IMG/VR virus record: IMGVR_UViG_3300021964_000030
Location: 1-64,000 of that record
Direction: 5' to 3' (one strand)
From: a virus
Length of the DNA: 64,000 nucleotides
The notes under the pieces are model-generated. The model was given only the letters and a program-made list of their open reading frames with translations. It did no database searches and was not told the origin of the DNA. A program made the translations under genes and the position numbers. Shown one piece after another: positions 33,603 through 42,116 of the stretch (positions are counted from its first letter, which is position 1; each line of letters starts with the position of its first letter).

Positions 33603-34190
33603 ATGAATGTAAGTGTACCGGCTTGGTTGTACCAAGACCAATATTTTTCAAAGCAATTTTGTGATGATTTAGTGAACTATTGCGACAATCATTTAGAATT
33701 AAAATCAGCTAGTGTTGGCCACGACCCTAATGTCGAGCTTGATACTACTGGAGTTAGAAGTTCTATTACTGGTTGGTTGCAAGATAGAAACGATTATGAA
33801 AAATCTGTAAAACAAGAAGTATATAATCTATTTCATAGTTGGAATCAAAGTTTTAATTTCGAATTAACTAATATTTACGATATGCAATATACTGTCTATC
33901 CTGCTGAGGATAAAGGATATTATAATTGGCATGTTGACTCTTGGTATGGAAGTAATGGTAGTAATGAAGATAGAAAATTAAGCTTAAGCATTCAACTATC
34001 AGACCCATCTGATTATCAAGGTGGAGAATTTGAAACTGAAGATTCATTTACAGCTATACCATCGAATGAAATAAGAAATAGGGGAACCGCCATAATGTTC
34101 CCATCATATATAAGACATAGAGTTTTACCAGTCACAAAAGGCGTAAGGAAATCTCTAGTTGTTTGGATTGAAGGACCTAATTGGAAATGA
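33603..34190 (+). CDS. 2OG-Fe(II) oxygenase, prolyl-4-hydroxylase-like
   Basis: A 195-residue non-haem iron dioxygenase. All active-site residues are visible: His110 and Asp112 (Trp-His-Val-Asp-Ser-Trp), distal His172 (Tyr-Ile-Arg-His-Arg-Val), and Arg182 for 2-oxoglutarate in Val-Thr-Lys-Gly-Val-Arg-Lys-Ser-Leu-Val-Val-Trp. The region Leu-Ser-Leu-Ser-Ile-Gln-Leu-Ser-Asp to Gly-Gly-Glu-Phe (126-143) is the double-stranded beta-helix core seen in P4H/PKHD-type enzymes. Family members hydroxylate Pro or other residues. Adjacency to two collagen-like genes suggests fibre hydroxylation, but Pro in the usual Y position is scarce there, so Pro in X, Lys, Thr or another protein remain possible targets. 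The stop overlaps the next start (ATGA). Confidence 0.85.
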   Translation: MNVSVPAWLYQDQYFSKQFCDDLVNYCDNHLELKSASVGHDPNVELDTTGVRSSITGWLQDRNDYEKSVKQEVYNLFHSWNQSFNFELTNIYDMQYTVYPAEDKGYYNWHVDSWYGSNGSNEDRKLSLSIQLSDPSDYQGGEFETEDSFTAIPSNEIRNRGTAIMFPSYIRHRVLPVTKGVRKSLVVWIEGPNWK

Positions 34191-36070
34191 AAAAACTAGT
34201 AATAAATTTAAAAAGACGAACTGACAGAAAAGAATTATTTGAAAAAAATAATTTAAAAGACTATACGTATATTGAAGGTGTTGATGGCGAAGAAATCAAT
34301 ATGCAAACTTTAGTCAGACATGGGTGGAATATCGATACAACATGGAGAGACCCATATAAAGATAGAAAAATGCAGAAAGGTGAAGTTGGTTGTACATTAA
34401 GTCATTACGCGGCTTGGAAAGCTATAGCAGAAGGTGATGAACCAGTTATTGTTATGGAAGACGATTGTTGGATTAGAAATCCAGAAAGATATAATGAAGA
34501 AGAAGTAGAAACTTTATTAGACAGTTATGACATTGTATATCTACAGCATAATGAAAATGAACCAGGGTTGGAAAAAGTAATTGATGATAACTTAGTAGTA
34601 CCTTATTATCCATATAACCTTACAGCTTATGCAATGTATCCTGAGACTGCAAGTATACTTATAGAAAAGTTTGGTAGAACTTTAATACCTTCAGATGAGC
34701 ATATTCCAAAATTAATTATGAATGGTACATTGTCATCAGTAGGTTATACAGACAGCACAGAAAATCCACAGCCTTGTTGGCAACATTTTAGAAGTCAAGT
34801 AGCTTCTGATATTGAAGTCGGACAAGACAATGCTTTCCACGACTTTACAAATATACACTTTACTACAATTGGTACTGATAGACATAAACTCGTAGACTTA
34901 AATGATTCTGCTATTCATAATGGAATATACTTAAAAAATCTAGGTAATAACTTTGATTGGTTTAGTCCTATGACTCATCGCGATGGTGGTAAAAAAGTTT
35001 ATTTACAAAAAGAATTTATTAATCAACTAGCTCCAACAGATTTAGTTTTCTTTACTGATGGATATGATTCTTTAATATGTGATGATAAAGAAACTATAGT
35101 AAATAGATTTTTAGAAATGAAAGCTGATGTAATCTTTTCAGGCGAAAATAGTTGTTGGCCAAATGCAGAATGGGCTGATAGATTTGATGAGACACAACCT
35201 TTTCCATATTTAAATAGTGGTGGCTTTATTGGAAGAGCTGGTGTGCTACAAGATATTATATCACATTATGATGAAAATGTACACGATGATGACCAAGCTT
35301 TTTACCAAGAACAATTCTTTAAAAACGAATGGGATATTATAATTGATAATACAGGTTATTTATTTCAAACAGCTGATAAAGATATAACTACTCTTGATAA
35401 TCAATTATATAATCCAAATACTAATAGTTGCCCATTAGTTTATCATGCAAATGGCGATAATAATTTTAATTATTCAACATTGCAAGATGTAAAAGCTAAA
35501 CTATTACCTTCAAGTTTTCCACAGTTATATTTACCCACAGGTAACGAATTTCAGATTTTAGATAAAGATATGTTATTAGTTAAATTTATGAACCAATCTC
35601 AATGTGAAAGATTAATTGAAATGGGTGATAAATTAAATACTTGGGAGCCAATGCCAGGTGATAAATTTCCAGCTCAAGAAATTAGAATGAAAGAATTAGG
35701 ACTATTTGAAGAATTAGAATCACATTGGAAAAAACATTTATATCCCATCATTGAAAGATATTGGCATCCTATGGAAATGTATGGGTTAAGAGATGCTTTT
35801 ATTATGAAGTATTCTGTAGATACACAAAAAGATTTACCATTGCATACTGATGCAAGTTTAGTTACTGGTTCAGTTAAATTAAATGAAGATTATGAAGGAG
35901 CCGATTTAATATTTCCTAGACAAGGTATTTCTAATAAAGAAATTCCACCAGGTTGGTGTATATTATTCCCTGGGGCCGTTACTCATGGTCATGAATGTAC
36001 TGAATTATTAAAAGGAACTAAATATTCTCTTACAATGTGGTCTAGCAGATATACTGGTGATAAGTATTAG
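34187..36070 (+). CDS. Three-domain collagen-type glycosyltransferase / lysyl hydroxylase
   Basis: A 627-residue fusion. Residues 1-205 resemble family GT25 (Val-Ile-Asn-Leu-Lys-Arg-Arg start, Lys-Gly-Glu-Val-Gly-Cys-Thr-Leu-Ser-His, Val-Met-Glu-Asp-Asp at 89-93), the family of procollagen galactosyltransferase COLGALT. Residues 222-430 resemble the glycosyltransferase part of animal lysyl hydroxylases (PLOD, LH3): Phe-Phe-Thr-Asp-Gly-Tyr-Asp-Ser at 288-295, Asn-Ser-Gly-Gly-Phe-Ile-Gly at 343-349, Asp-Asp-Asp-Gln at 367-370, His420-Ala-Asn-Gly. Residues 455-627 resemble the PLOD hydroxylase: His553-Thr-Asp555, Tyr-Glu-Gly-Ala, Pro-Gly-x-x-Thr-His-Gly-His602, and Lys612 exactly where LH3 has the 2OG-binding Arg. 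ATG at 34187 (ATGA overlap) is preferred over the upstream TTG. Predicted role: hydroxylate fibre Lys and add Gal then Glc. Domain calls are strong; substrate is inferred. Confidence 0.85.
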   Translation: MKKLVINLKRRTDRKELFEKNNLKDYTYIEGVDGEEINMQTLVRHGWNIDTTWRDPYKDRKMQKGEVGCTLSHYAAWKAIAEGDEPVIVMEDDCWIRNPERYNEEEVETLLDSYDIVYLQHNENEPGLEKVIDDNLVVPYYPYNLTAYAMYPETASILIEKFGRTLIPSDEHIPKLIMNGTLSSVGYTDSTENPQPCWQHFRSQVASDIEVGQDNAFHDFTNIHFTTIGTDRHKLVDLNDSAIHNGIYLKNLGNNFDWFSPMTHRDGGKKVYLQKEFINQLAPTDLVFFTDGYDSLICDDKETIVNRFLEMKADVIFSGENSCWPNAEWADRFDETQPFPYLNSGGFIGRAGVLQDIISHYDENVHDDDQAFYQEQFFKNEWDIIIDNTGYLFQTADKDITTLDNQLYNPNTNSCPLVYHANGDNNFNYSTLQDVKAKLLPSSFPQLYLPTGNEFQILDKDMLLVKFMNQSQCERLIEMGDKLNTWEPMPGDKFPAQEIRMKELGLFEELESHWKKHLYPIIERYWHPMEMYGLRDAFIMKYSVDTQKDLPLHTDASLVTGSVKLNEDYEGADLIFPRQGISNKEIPPGWCILFPGAVTHGHECTELLKGTKYSLTMWSSRYTGDKY

Positions 36071-36086
36071 ATAGTATCTAAAATCT

Positions 36087-36106
36087 TATAAATAGTTCTA
36101 TAAATA
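36087..36106 (+). promoter_or_regulatory. Tandem late promoter octamers before gp13
   Basis: Two TATAAATA copies at 36087-36094 and 36099-36106, 12 nt apart, in the 59-nt gap after the modification cassette. GAGG (36120-36123) before the ATG at 36130 gives a normal leader. Start of the neck-packaging-tail transcription unit. Confidence 0.65.
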
Positions 36107-36129
36107 AACTATTATTATCGAGGTATTAA

Positions 36130-36879
36130 ATGGCAAAACCAAACAGCAGAACTACATTAATTGATTACTGCCTTAGAAATCTAGGTGCACCAGTAATTGA
36201 AATTAATGTTGATGAAGACCAAATCGATGATAGAGTAGACGAAGCTCTACAATTCTATCAGCACTACCATGCTGATGCTATTGAAAAGGTATTTTTAAAA
36301 CACCAAGTAACACAAACAGATATTGATAATGGCTATATTGCTATTAATGATTTAGTTACTGATGTATTAAGAGTGTTACCAATCCGAGATACATATTCAG
36401 CTAATAATTTATTTGATATTAAATATCAGATGCATTTAAACGATATGTTTAGTTTAGGTTATATGGGTTCACTATTAGAATACTCAATGGCCCAGCAATA
36501 TCTTTCAACACTAGATTTAGTTATTGATAATGACAATAAATTTATTTCCTTTGACAGACATAGAAATAGATTAAGAATTGATATGGCTTGGAGCGAAGAA
36601 GTTTCAGTAAATGATTATTTAGTAGTTGAATGTTATCGTATCATCGACCCAGACACATTTACAGATGTTTATAACGATTATTATTTAAAGAAATATCTAA
36701 CTTCATTGTTAAAGAAACAATGGGGAACAAACCTTCTTAAATTTGAAGGAATGGTAATGCCAGGCGGAGTTACATTTAACGGAAGACAGTTATTTGACGA
36801 TGCGATAGCAGAATTAGAAAAATTAGAAGAAGAAGTTAGATTGAATTGGGAACAACCAATCGACTTCTATACAGGATAA
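36130..36879 (+). CDS. gp13: Neck protein gp13
   Basis: Head completion/neck protein forming the ring under the portal with gp14. The 249-residue product has the expected N-terminal pattern for marine T4-like gp13: Ile-Asp-Tyr-Cys-Leu-Arg-x-Leu-Gly-Ala-Pro-Val-Ile-Glu-Ile-Asn-Val followed by Asp-Gln-Ile-Asp-Asp-Arg-Val-Asp-Glu-Ala-Leu. T4 gp13 is 309 residues. The C-terminal half has the Leu-Lys-Lys-Gln-Trp-Gly-x-Asn-Leu-x-Lys-Phe segment and Gly-Gly-Val-Thr-Phe-Asn-Gly. Order gp13-gp14-gp15-gp16-gp17 follows T4, which supports the call. Confidence 0.88.
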   Translation: MAKPNSRTTLIDYCLRNLGAPVIEINVDEDQIDDRVDEALQFYQHYHADAIEKVFLKHQVTQTDIDNGYIAINDLVTDVLRVLPIRDTYSANNLFDIKYQMHLNDMFSLGYMGSLLEYSMAQQYLSTLDLVIDNDNKFISFDRHRNRLRIDMAWSEEVSVNDYLVVECYRIIDPDTFTDVYNDYYLKKYLTSLLKKQWGTNLLKFEGMVMPGGVTFNGRQLFDDAIAELEKLEEEVRLNWEQPIDFYTG

Positions 36880-36882
36880 AAT

Positions 36883-37809
36883 ATGCCTAGGAATGTATAT
36901 TTCTCTCAGGCAGTAAGGGCTGAACAAAATTTATACGAAGACCTTATTGTCGAGTCTCTTAAGATATATGGACAAGATGTCTATTATATTCCAAGAACTT
37001 TAGTAAATAGAGATACCATTTTAAATGAAGACCCTGCGTCTAGATTTGATGATGCTTATTTAATGGAAGCATATATCGAAAACGTTGATGGCTTTGAAGG
37101 AGACGGGGACTTATATTCTAAGTTTGGATTAGAGATTAGAGACGAAGCACAATTTGTTATCTCTAGAAAAGTTTGGAATCATGCAGTAGGTTTAAAAGAA
37201 GCTACGGACAAACCGTTGGAAGGTGATTTATTATTCCTACCAATGACTAACTCATTCTTTGAGATTTCATATGTAGAAGACGATTCACCATTCTTCCAGT
37301 TATCTAATTTACCAGTTTATAGATTAGCATGTACATTATTCGAGTTCTCAGATGAAGACTTTGATACCGGTGTTGCTGATATAGATAATAAAACTGTATC
37401 ACAGGCATATCAAATTGCTATGAATATAACACTAGGTACTGGAGACCAACACTTTGTAGTTGGTGAAACAGTAACGCAAGAACTAGAAACTGGCATTTCA
37501 ATATTTGCTGAAGTGGCTTCTGTAACTAAGACATCTGGTAATTCTGGAAAAATTACAGTTGCTAATATCGGTGTAAGCGGTTCAGAAACTTATAGACAAT
37601 TTGTAGCTTCAGCAACTAAGCCAATAGTTGGTTCTGAAAATAGTTACTCAAGTACAATTACAAAGGTATATGATATAGGCGATAACGATGACGATAATGT
37701 ATTCCCATCTGACGGTGGAGCTGATAACGTAGCGTTTGAGCACGTAGCAGATAATTTTATAGACTTTACTGAATCTAATCCGTTCGGTGACCCATCGGAG
37801 AGTTACTAA
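36883..37809 (+). CDS. gp14: Neck protein gp14
   Basis: A 308-residue neck protein (T4 gp14 is 256). The N-terminus, Pro-Arg-Asn-Val-Tyr-Phe-Ser-Gln-x-Val then Glu-Gln-x-Leu-Tyr-Glu-Asp-Leu-Ile-Val-Glu-Ser, and the Tyr-Tyr-Ile-Pro-Arg segment at about residues 34-38 are typical. The centre has Lys-Pro-Leu-Glu-Gly-Asp-Leu-Leu-Phe-Leu-Pro. Residues 180-260 are Thr/Gly/Val rich and may be an added surface domain relative to T4. It starts 3 nt after gp13 and ends in a TAATG overlap with gp15. Confidence 0.87.
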   Translation: MPRNVYFSQAVRAEQNLYEDLIVESLKIYGQDVYYIPRTLVNRDTILNEDPASRFDDAYLMEAYIENVDGFEGDGDLYSKFGLEIRDEAQFVISRKVWNHAVGLKEATDKPLEGDLLFLPMTNSFFEISYVEDDSPFFQLSNLPVYRLACTLFEFSDEDFDTGVADIDNKTVSQAYQIAMNITLGTGDQHFVVGETVTQELETGISIFAEVASVTKTSGNSGKITVANIGVSGSETYRQFVASATKPIVGSENSYSSTITKVYDIGDNDDDNVFPSDGGADNVAFEHVADNFIDFTESNPFGDPSESY

Positions 37810-38573
37810 TGTTTGGAGGTCATTTTTACCACGCAACAACCAGAAAGGCAGTAGCTGTTTTTGGTACACTGTTTAATAACATAAGTGTAATCAGAAAAGA
37901 TGGCAGTGGCGGTATACTTAATCAAGTAAAAGTACCATTAGCATACGGACCTAAACAAAAGTTTTTAGCTAGGTTAGACCAAGAGGCTGGCTTTGAAGCA
38001 CCGTTAGCAATTAAACTACCAAGATTGGCTTTTGAAATTACTGGTGTAGAAAAAGATACTAACCAATCATTAGGTAAACTAAAAAAAATAGTAGAAGCAC
38101 ATGGTAGTGATGTTACAAAAAGAAAGACAATAAAAAACTATGCTTCATACAATATAACAATGTCATTATATGCAATGGTTAAAAACCAAGATGATGGCTT
38201 ACAAATTATAGAACAAATCATTCCATATTTCCAACCAGATTATACAGTTACTATTAAACCTGTTGATGGTTTCGATATGAAACAAGATGTCCCAGTTATT
38301 TTAGACAGTGTAACAATTCAAGATGATTATGAATCTGACTTTGTTACAAGAAGAGTATTAATCTATCAAATGGATTTTACTATGAAAATGAAATTCTATG
38401 GACCTACAGGAGATGTTGGTTTAATTAGAGAAATTAATGTTGATTTGGAAAAGTTTGGAACTAGCAATAATACAAACATATTTGAGGAGATGGATTTTAC
38501 AGTTGGTAATACTGATACGGCAGAAAGTTATACCGTAACAACTACAATTGATAATAATCCTTATGATGATTAA
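37809..38573 (+). CDS. gp15: Tail sheath stabiliser gp15
   Basis: Tail terminator that caps sheath and tube and joins the tail to the head. The 254 residues (T4 gp15 is 272) show the family start Met-Phe-Gly-x-His-Phe-Tyr-His-x-x-x-Arg-Lys-x-Val-Ala-Val-Phe-Gly-Thr-Leu-Phe-Asn, then Val-Pro-Leu-Ala-Tyr-Gly-Pro-Lys-Gln-Lys-Phe-Leu-Ala-Arg at about residues 43-56. Both ends overlap neighbours as TAATG, indicating translational coupling. Confidence 0.92.
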   Translation: MFGGHFYHATTRKAVAVFGTLFNNISVIRKDGSGGILNQVKVPLAYGPKQKFLARLDQEAGFEAPLAIKLPRLAFEITGVEKDTNQSLGKLKKIVEAHGSDVTKRKTIKNYASYNITMSLYAMVKNQDDGLQIIEQIIPYFQPDYTVTIKPVDGFDMKQDVPVILDSVTIQDDYESDFVTRRVLIYQMDFTMKMKFYGPTGDVGLIREINVDLEKFGTSNNTNIFEEMDFTVGNTDTAESYTVTTTIDNNPYDD

Positions 38574-38998
38574 TGGAAAAACTAAATAAGTTAAAAAATT
38601 CTTTAGAAAAGAATTTGCCAGTGAAAAAACAAAAAGATTATGTCGATAAAAAAGACATAAAAGACGATTATGAATTTTCAAGGTCAACATATAAAGACTT
38701 AATAAGAACTGGTGTACAATCTCTTGATGCACTATCACAACTTGCCAGAGAAGCGGAAAGTCCAAGGGCATTCGAAGTTTTATCTAAATCTATAAAAGAC
38801 ATTGGTGATACAACTGAAAAGTTGATGGCTTTACAAAAAGCTAAAAAAGAATTAAATAAAGAAGATGATGACAAGAAAAAACAAGAACAGAGGTTAACTC
38901 AAAATAATGTTTTTGTTGGTAGCACAACTGAGCTACAAAGAGCTTTATTAGATACAAATAAGGATAATGTAATAATCGATGCAGAGGATAAAGAATAG
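38573..38998 (+). CDS. gp16: Terminase small subunit gp16
   Basis: A 141-residue, highly charged helical protein immediately before the large terminase, as in T4 (gp16, 164 residues). The middle section Tyr-Lys-Asp-Leu-Ile-Arg-Thr-Gly-x-x-Ser-Leu-Asp-Ala-Leu and Glu-Ser-Pro-Arg-Ala-Phe-Glu-Val-Leu-Ser (residues 40-69) fits the oligomerising coiled-coil core of phage gp16. The N- and C-termini are Lys/Asp rich and look flexible. It would regulate gp17 ATPase and initiate packaging. Its 3' end overlaps gp17 by 20 nt. Confidence 0.85.
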   Translation: MEKLNKLKNSLEKNLPVKKQKDYVDKKDIKDDYEFSRSTYKDLIRTGVQSLDALSQLAREAESPRAFEVLSKSIKDIGDTTEKLMALQKAKKELNKEDDDKKKQEQRLTQNNVFVGSTTELQRALLDTNKDNVIIDAEDKE

Positions 38999-40589
38999 CG
39001 AATTTGGTTACTTAGGTAATCCATCTGTCAAAAGAGACGGAGTCGAAACATCTTTTACAAAAGATGAAGTACAAGAATATGCTAAATGTATGCAAAACCC
39101 TGCATATTTTGCTAGGACTTATGTAAAAGTTATTTCTCTTGATGAAGGTTTAGTACCATTTAATTTATATCCTTATCAAGAGAAAATGTTTAATCAATTT
39201 AAAGATGAGAGATTTAATATTGTTCTTGCATGTCGTCAGTCTGGAAAATCTATTTCATCAGTTGTATTTCTATTATGGTATGCAATATTTCACCCAGAAA
39301 AAACTATTGCTATATTAGCTAACAAAGGCGCAGTGGCAAGAGAAATGTTGGCCAGGATTACTTTGGCTTTAGAAAATTTACCATTCTTTTTACAGCCAGG
39401 AACAAAAGCATTAAATAAAGGTTCACTTGAATTTAGCAATAACTCTAAGATTATAGCAGCAGCTACATCTGGTAGTTCTATTAGGGGTTTATCTATTAAC
39501 TTACTATTTCTCGATGAGTTTGCCTTTGTAGAAAAAGATGCACAGTTCTTTACATCAACTTATCCGGTGGTTTCATCTGGTAGCGATTCAAAGGTTATTA
39601 TTACATCTACTGCAAATGGTGTAGGTAATGTGTATCATAAACTATGGGAAGGTGCTGCTCAAGGTACAAATGAATTTAAACCTTTAAGAGTTGATTGGTG
39701 GGATGTACCTGGAAGAGATGAAAAGTGGAAAGAAACTACAATAGCTAACACATCAGAATTACAATTTGACCAAGAGTTTGGTAATACATTCCATGGCAGA
39801 GGTAATACGCTAATTGATGCTAATCATTTAATGAGACAAAAATCTAAAGACCCATTATACTATAAAGAAAATGTTTGGATATATTCAGAGCCTGAACCAG
39901 ACCACGAATATGTAATGACGGTTGATGTATCTAAGGGTAGAAATCAAGACTACAGTACATTTACTATTATAGATGTAACAACAAATCCATTTAGTCAAGT
40001 AGCTACGTTTAGAGATAATACTTTATCACCAATATTATTTCCAGATATTATATACAAATATGCAAAAACTTTTAATGATGCTTATGTAGTAATTGAAAGT
40101 AATGATGCAGGAGCTGTTGTATGTAATGGTTTATATTATGATTTAGAATATGAAAATATGTTTGTAGAATCAAGTATTAAAGCAAATGCTTTAGGTTGTA
40201 CAATGACAAAGAGAGTTAAAAGAATTGGTTGTTCAAATATAAAAGATTTAATTGAGACAAAAAGACTAGATATACACGATGCTAATACAATTGTAGAATT
40301 AAGTACTTTTGTAATGAAAGGCAATTCATATCAAGCATCACCACCTAATCACGATGATTTAATGATGAACTTAGTTTTATTTGCGTGGTTTACATCAACC
40401 GATATATTTGAAAATTTATCTAATATTGATATGAAAGATTTATTATTTAGAGAAAAGTTAGCAGCTATTCAAGATGATATGCTGCCGTTTGGTTATATAG
40501 ATGATGGTAATCCAAGCAGTATAAATAAAGGTATAAAAGATGAAGATGGAAACATCTGGTTCGAACAAGAGTGGAAACAAAATTTCTAA
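38979..40589 (+). CDS. gp17: Terminase large subunit gp17
   Basis: Packaging motor with ATPase and headful nuclease. The 536 residues (T4 gp17 is 610) show Walker A Cys-Arg-Gln-Ser-Gly-Lys-Ser at 85-91 and Walker B Leu-Leu-Phe-Leu-Asp-Glu-Phe-Ala-Phe-Val near 174-183. The Thr-Ser-Thr-Ala-Asn-Gly coupling motif is near 210, and the RNase H-like nuclease part begins with Met-Thr-Val-Asp-Val-Ser-Lys-Gly near 313-320 with an acidic Glu-Ser-Asn-Asp-Ala-Gly motif near 373. ATG at 38979 lies within gp16. The stop overlaps the next ATG (TAATG). Confidence 0.95.
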   Translation: MQRIKNSEFGYLGNPSVKRDGVETSFTKDEVQEYAKCMQNPAYFARTYVKVISLDEGLVPFNLYPYQEKMFNQFKDERFNIVLACRQSGKSISSVVFLLWYAIFHPEKTIAILANKGAVAREMLARITLALENLPFFLQPGTKALNKGSLEFSNNSKIIAAATSGSSIRGLSINLLFLDEFAFVEKDAQFFTSTYPVVSSGSDSKVIITSTANGVGNVYHKLWEGAAQGTNEFKPLRVDWWDVPGRDEKWKETTIANTSELQFDQEFGNTFHGRGNTLIDANHLMRQKSKDPLYYKENVWIYSEPEPDHEYVMTVDVSKGRNQDYSTFTIIDVTTNPFSQVATFRDNTLSPILFPDIIYKYAKTFNDAYVVIESNDAGAVVCNGLYYDLEYENMFVESSIKANALGCTMTKRVKRIGCSNIKDLIETKRLDIHDANTIVELSTFVMKGNSYQASPPNHDDLMMNLVLFAWFTSTDIFENLSNIDMKDLLFREKLAAIQDDMLPFGYIDDGNPSSINKGIKDEDGNIWFEQEWKQNF

Positions 40590-42028
40590 TGGAAAACTTT
40601 AACGATTATTTTACAGTAAAAGAACAGACAGAGGATATACCTATACAGGATATGCAAATTGTCATATTAGGTTATGGCGATGCTGATGGTACTTTTGCTA
40701 ATTTACTTAAAAAAGTTGCAAAGAAAAAGAATATTTTCTGCGAACTTATTGATGTCGATGAAGCCTTTATTGCAGATTCTGATGTTGAAATTGGTAAGGT
40801 AACTATTCAGAACTATGATGGAGAAGATAATTCATTAGATATAGAAACAAGTAATACACTTATTTTCGTACGAGGTGGAGCTGTGGAAAGTTTAACTTCA
40901 CAATCACTAGTATCATCTTTACAAACAATCGGCTTTTTCTTAGTGAATGATTTAGAAGCTATGATGTTATGTAGTAACAAGATGTCAAATGCTATTGCAC
41001 TAGAAAGAAATAATATAAACATACCAAAAACATCTATTGTAAATAATGTTAAATCAATCGAAGATGCTCATAGAAGAATTGGTGGTAAATTTCCAGTAAT
41101 TATTAAAACACTAACTGGTACTCAAGGCGTTGGTGTATCTAAAGTAAATGATATGAGTTCATTAGTTTCGGTATGTCAATCATTATGGAAATACGATGCG
41201 TCTATTTTATTACAAGAATTTTTAGATGTAAGCTCTGATGTTCGTACATTATTAGTAAATAATAAAATTATTGGTGCTGCTGAAAGAATAAGACAACGAG
41301 AAAATAAAGATTTTAGAAATAATGTTCATTTAGGGGCAGATACAAAGCCATATAAATTGTCAGAAGAAGAAAAAGAATTAGTTATAAAGGCTGCAAGAAG
41401 TAGTGGAGCTTCATATTGTGGTGTTGACCATTGTGTATATAAAGGAAAAGCTTATATATTAGAAGTAAACGGTTCACCAGGTATTCGTTCACACTTTATG
41501 GGTTATGATTATAAAACACAAAAACCTACTAGGAAGATTTCTGATGAAGAAACAATAGAGAGTATATTAGACATATATTCAGATGAGAGAGCTAGGAGAG
41601 CTCTAATGAGACAAGAGGCAGGGTATATTGAGAGTATTAGATTAGAAGGTATGGAAAATGACCCTATTAGAGCGAAGTTTGATACTGGTAATAGTGCTTC
41701 TGCTACTATGTTACATGTCGATAGCATGGAAGCTGATGGTGATTATGTAAAATGGACCAAAAATGGTGCATCATTTAAGAGTGAAGTATTATATGTATCT
41801 GAACCAAAAAGAGGTTTAAAACCATTTGATAGAAGACCTGTAATAGAACACACAATTATATTTAACAACAAACGTTATAATGCAGAAATAGGATTATCTA
41901 CCAAGGATACGGCATCCGAAATGTTAGTTAATCGTAAATTAATGACCAAATTTAAGGTTGCAATTAACCCAAATAAACGCTTTATATTGAGCGATATTGT
42001 AGAGGCTAACGATTCGACCGACCATTAA
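40589..42028 (+). CDS. RimK-like ATP-grasp ligase fused to RimB-like aspartic protease domain
   Basis: A 479-residue fusion. Residues about 15-330 form an ATP-grasp ligase of the RimK (glutamate ligase) type: Lys-Phe-Pro-Val-Ile-Ile-Lys-Thr-Leu-Thr-Gly-Thr-Gln-Gly-Val-Gly-Val, Leu-Leu-Gln-Glu-Phe, Asp-Val-Arg-x-Leu-Leu-Val, and Ile-Leu-Glu-Val-Asn-Gly-Ser-Pro-Gly. The C-terminal 140 residues have Arg-Ala-Lys-Phe-Asp-Thr-Gly-Asn-Ser-Ala-Ser, the Asp-Thr-Gly pattern of the retropepsin-like ATP-dependent zinc protease/RimB family. RimK adds Glu to ribosomal protein S6; RimB removes them. In a late virion operon the substrate may be a phage protein or host S6. The ATG at 40589 gives a TAATG overlap with gp17, so the upstream GTG (40571) is not used here. 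Confidence 0.85.
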   Translation: MENFNDYFTVKEQTEDIPIQDMQIVILGYGDADGTFANLLKKVAKKKNIFCELIDVDEAFIADSDVEIGKVTIQNYDGEDNSLDIETSNTLIFVRGGAVESLTSQSLVSSLQTIGFFLVNDLEAMMLCSNKMSNAIALERNNINIPKTSIVNNVKSIEDAHRRIGGKFPVIIKTLTGTQGVGVSKVNDMSSLVSVCQSLWKYDASILLQEFLDVSSDVRTLLVNNKIIGAAERIRQRENKDFRNNVHLGADTKPYKLSEEEKELVIKAARSSGASYCGVDHCVYKGKAYILEVNGSPGIRSHFMGYDYKTQKPTRKISDEETIESILDIYSDERARRALMRQEAGYIESIRLEGMENDPIRAKFDTGNSASATMLHVDSMEADGDYVKWTKNGASFKSEVLYVSEPKRGLKPFDRRPVIEHTIIFNNKRYNAEIGLSTKDTASEMLVNRKLMTKFKVAINPNKRFILSDIVEANDSTDH

Positions 42029-42049
42029 TGCTTATAAAATAGCAATTAT

Positions 42050-42057
42050 TATAAATA
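42050..42057 (+). promoter_or_regulatory. Late promoter octamer for tail sheath gene
   Basis: TATAAATA in the 88-nt gap before gp18. The predicted leader is about 54 nt and ends with a strong AGAGAGGA Shine-Dalgarno, as expected for a highly expressed sheath gene. Confidence 0.68.
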
Positions 42058-42116
42058 ATACTAGTGAATATACGTATTATGAAACTTATTAACTAACTCA
42101 AAGAGAGGATAAAGCG

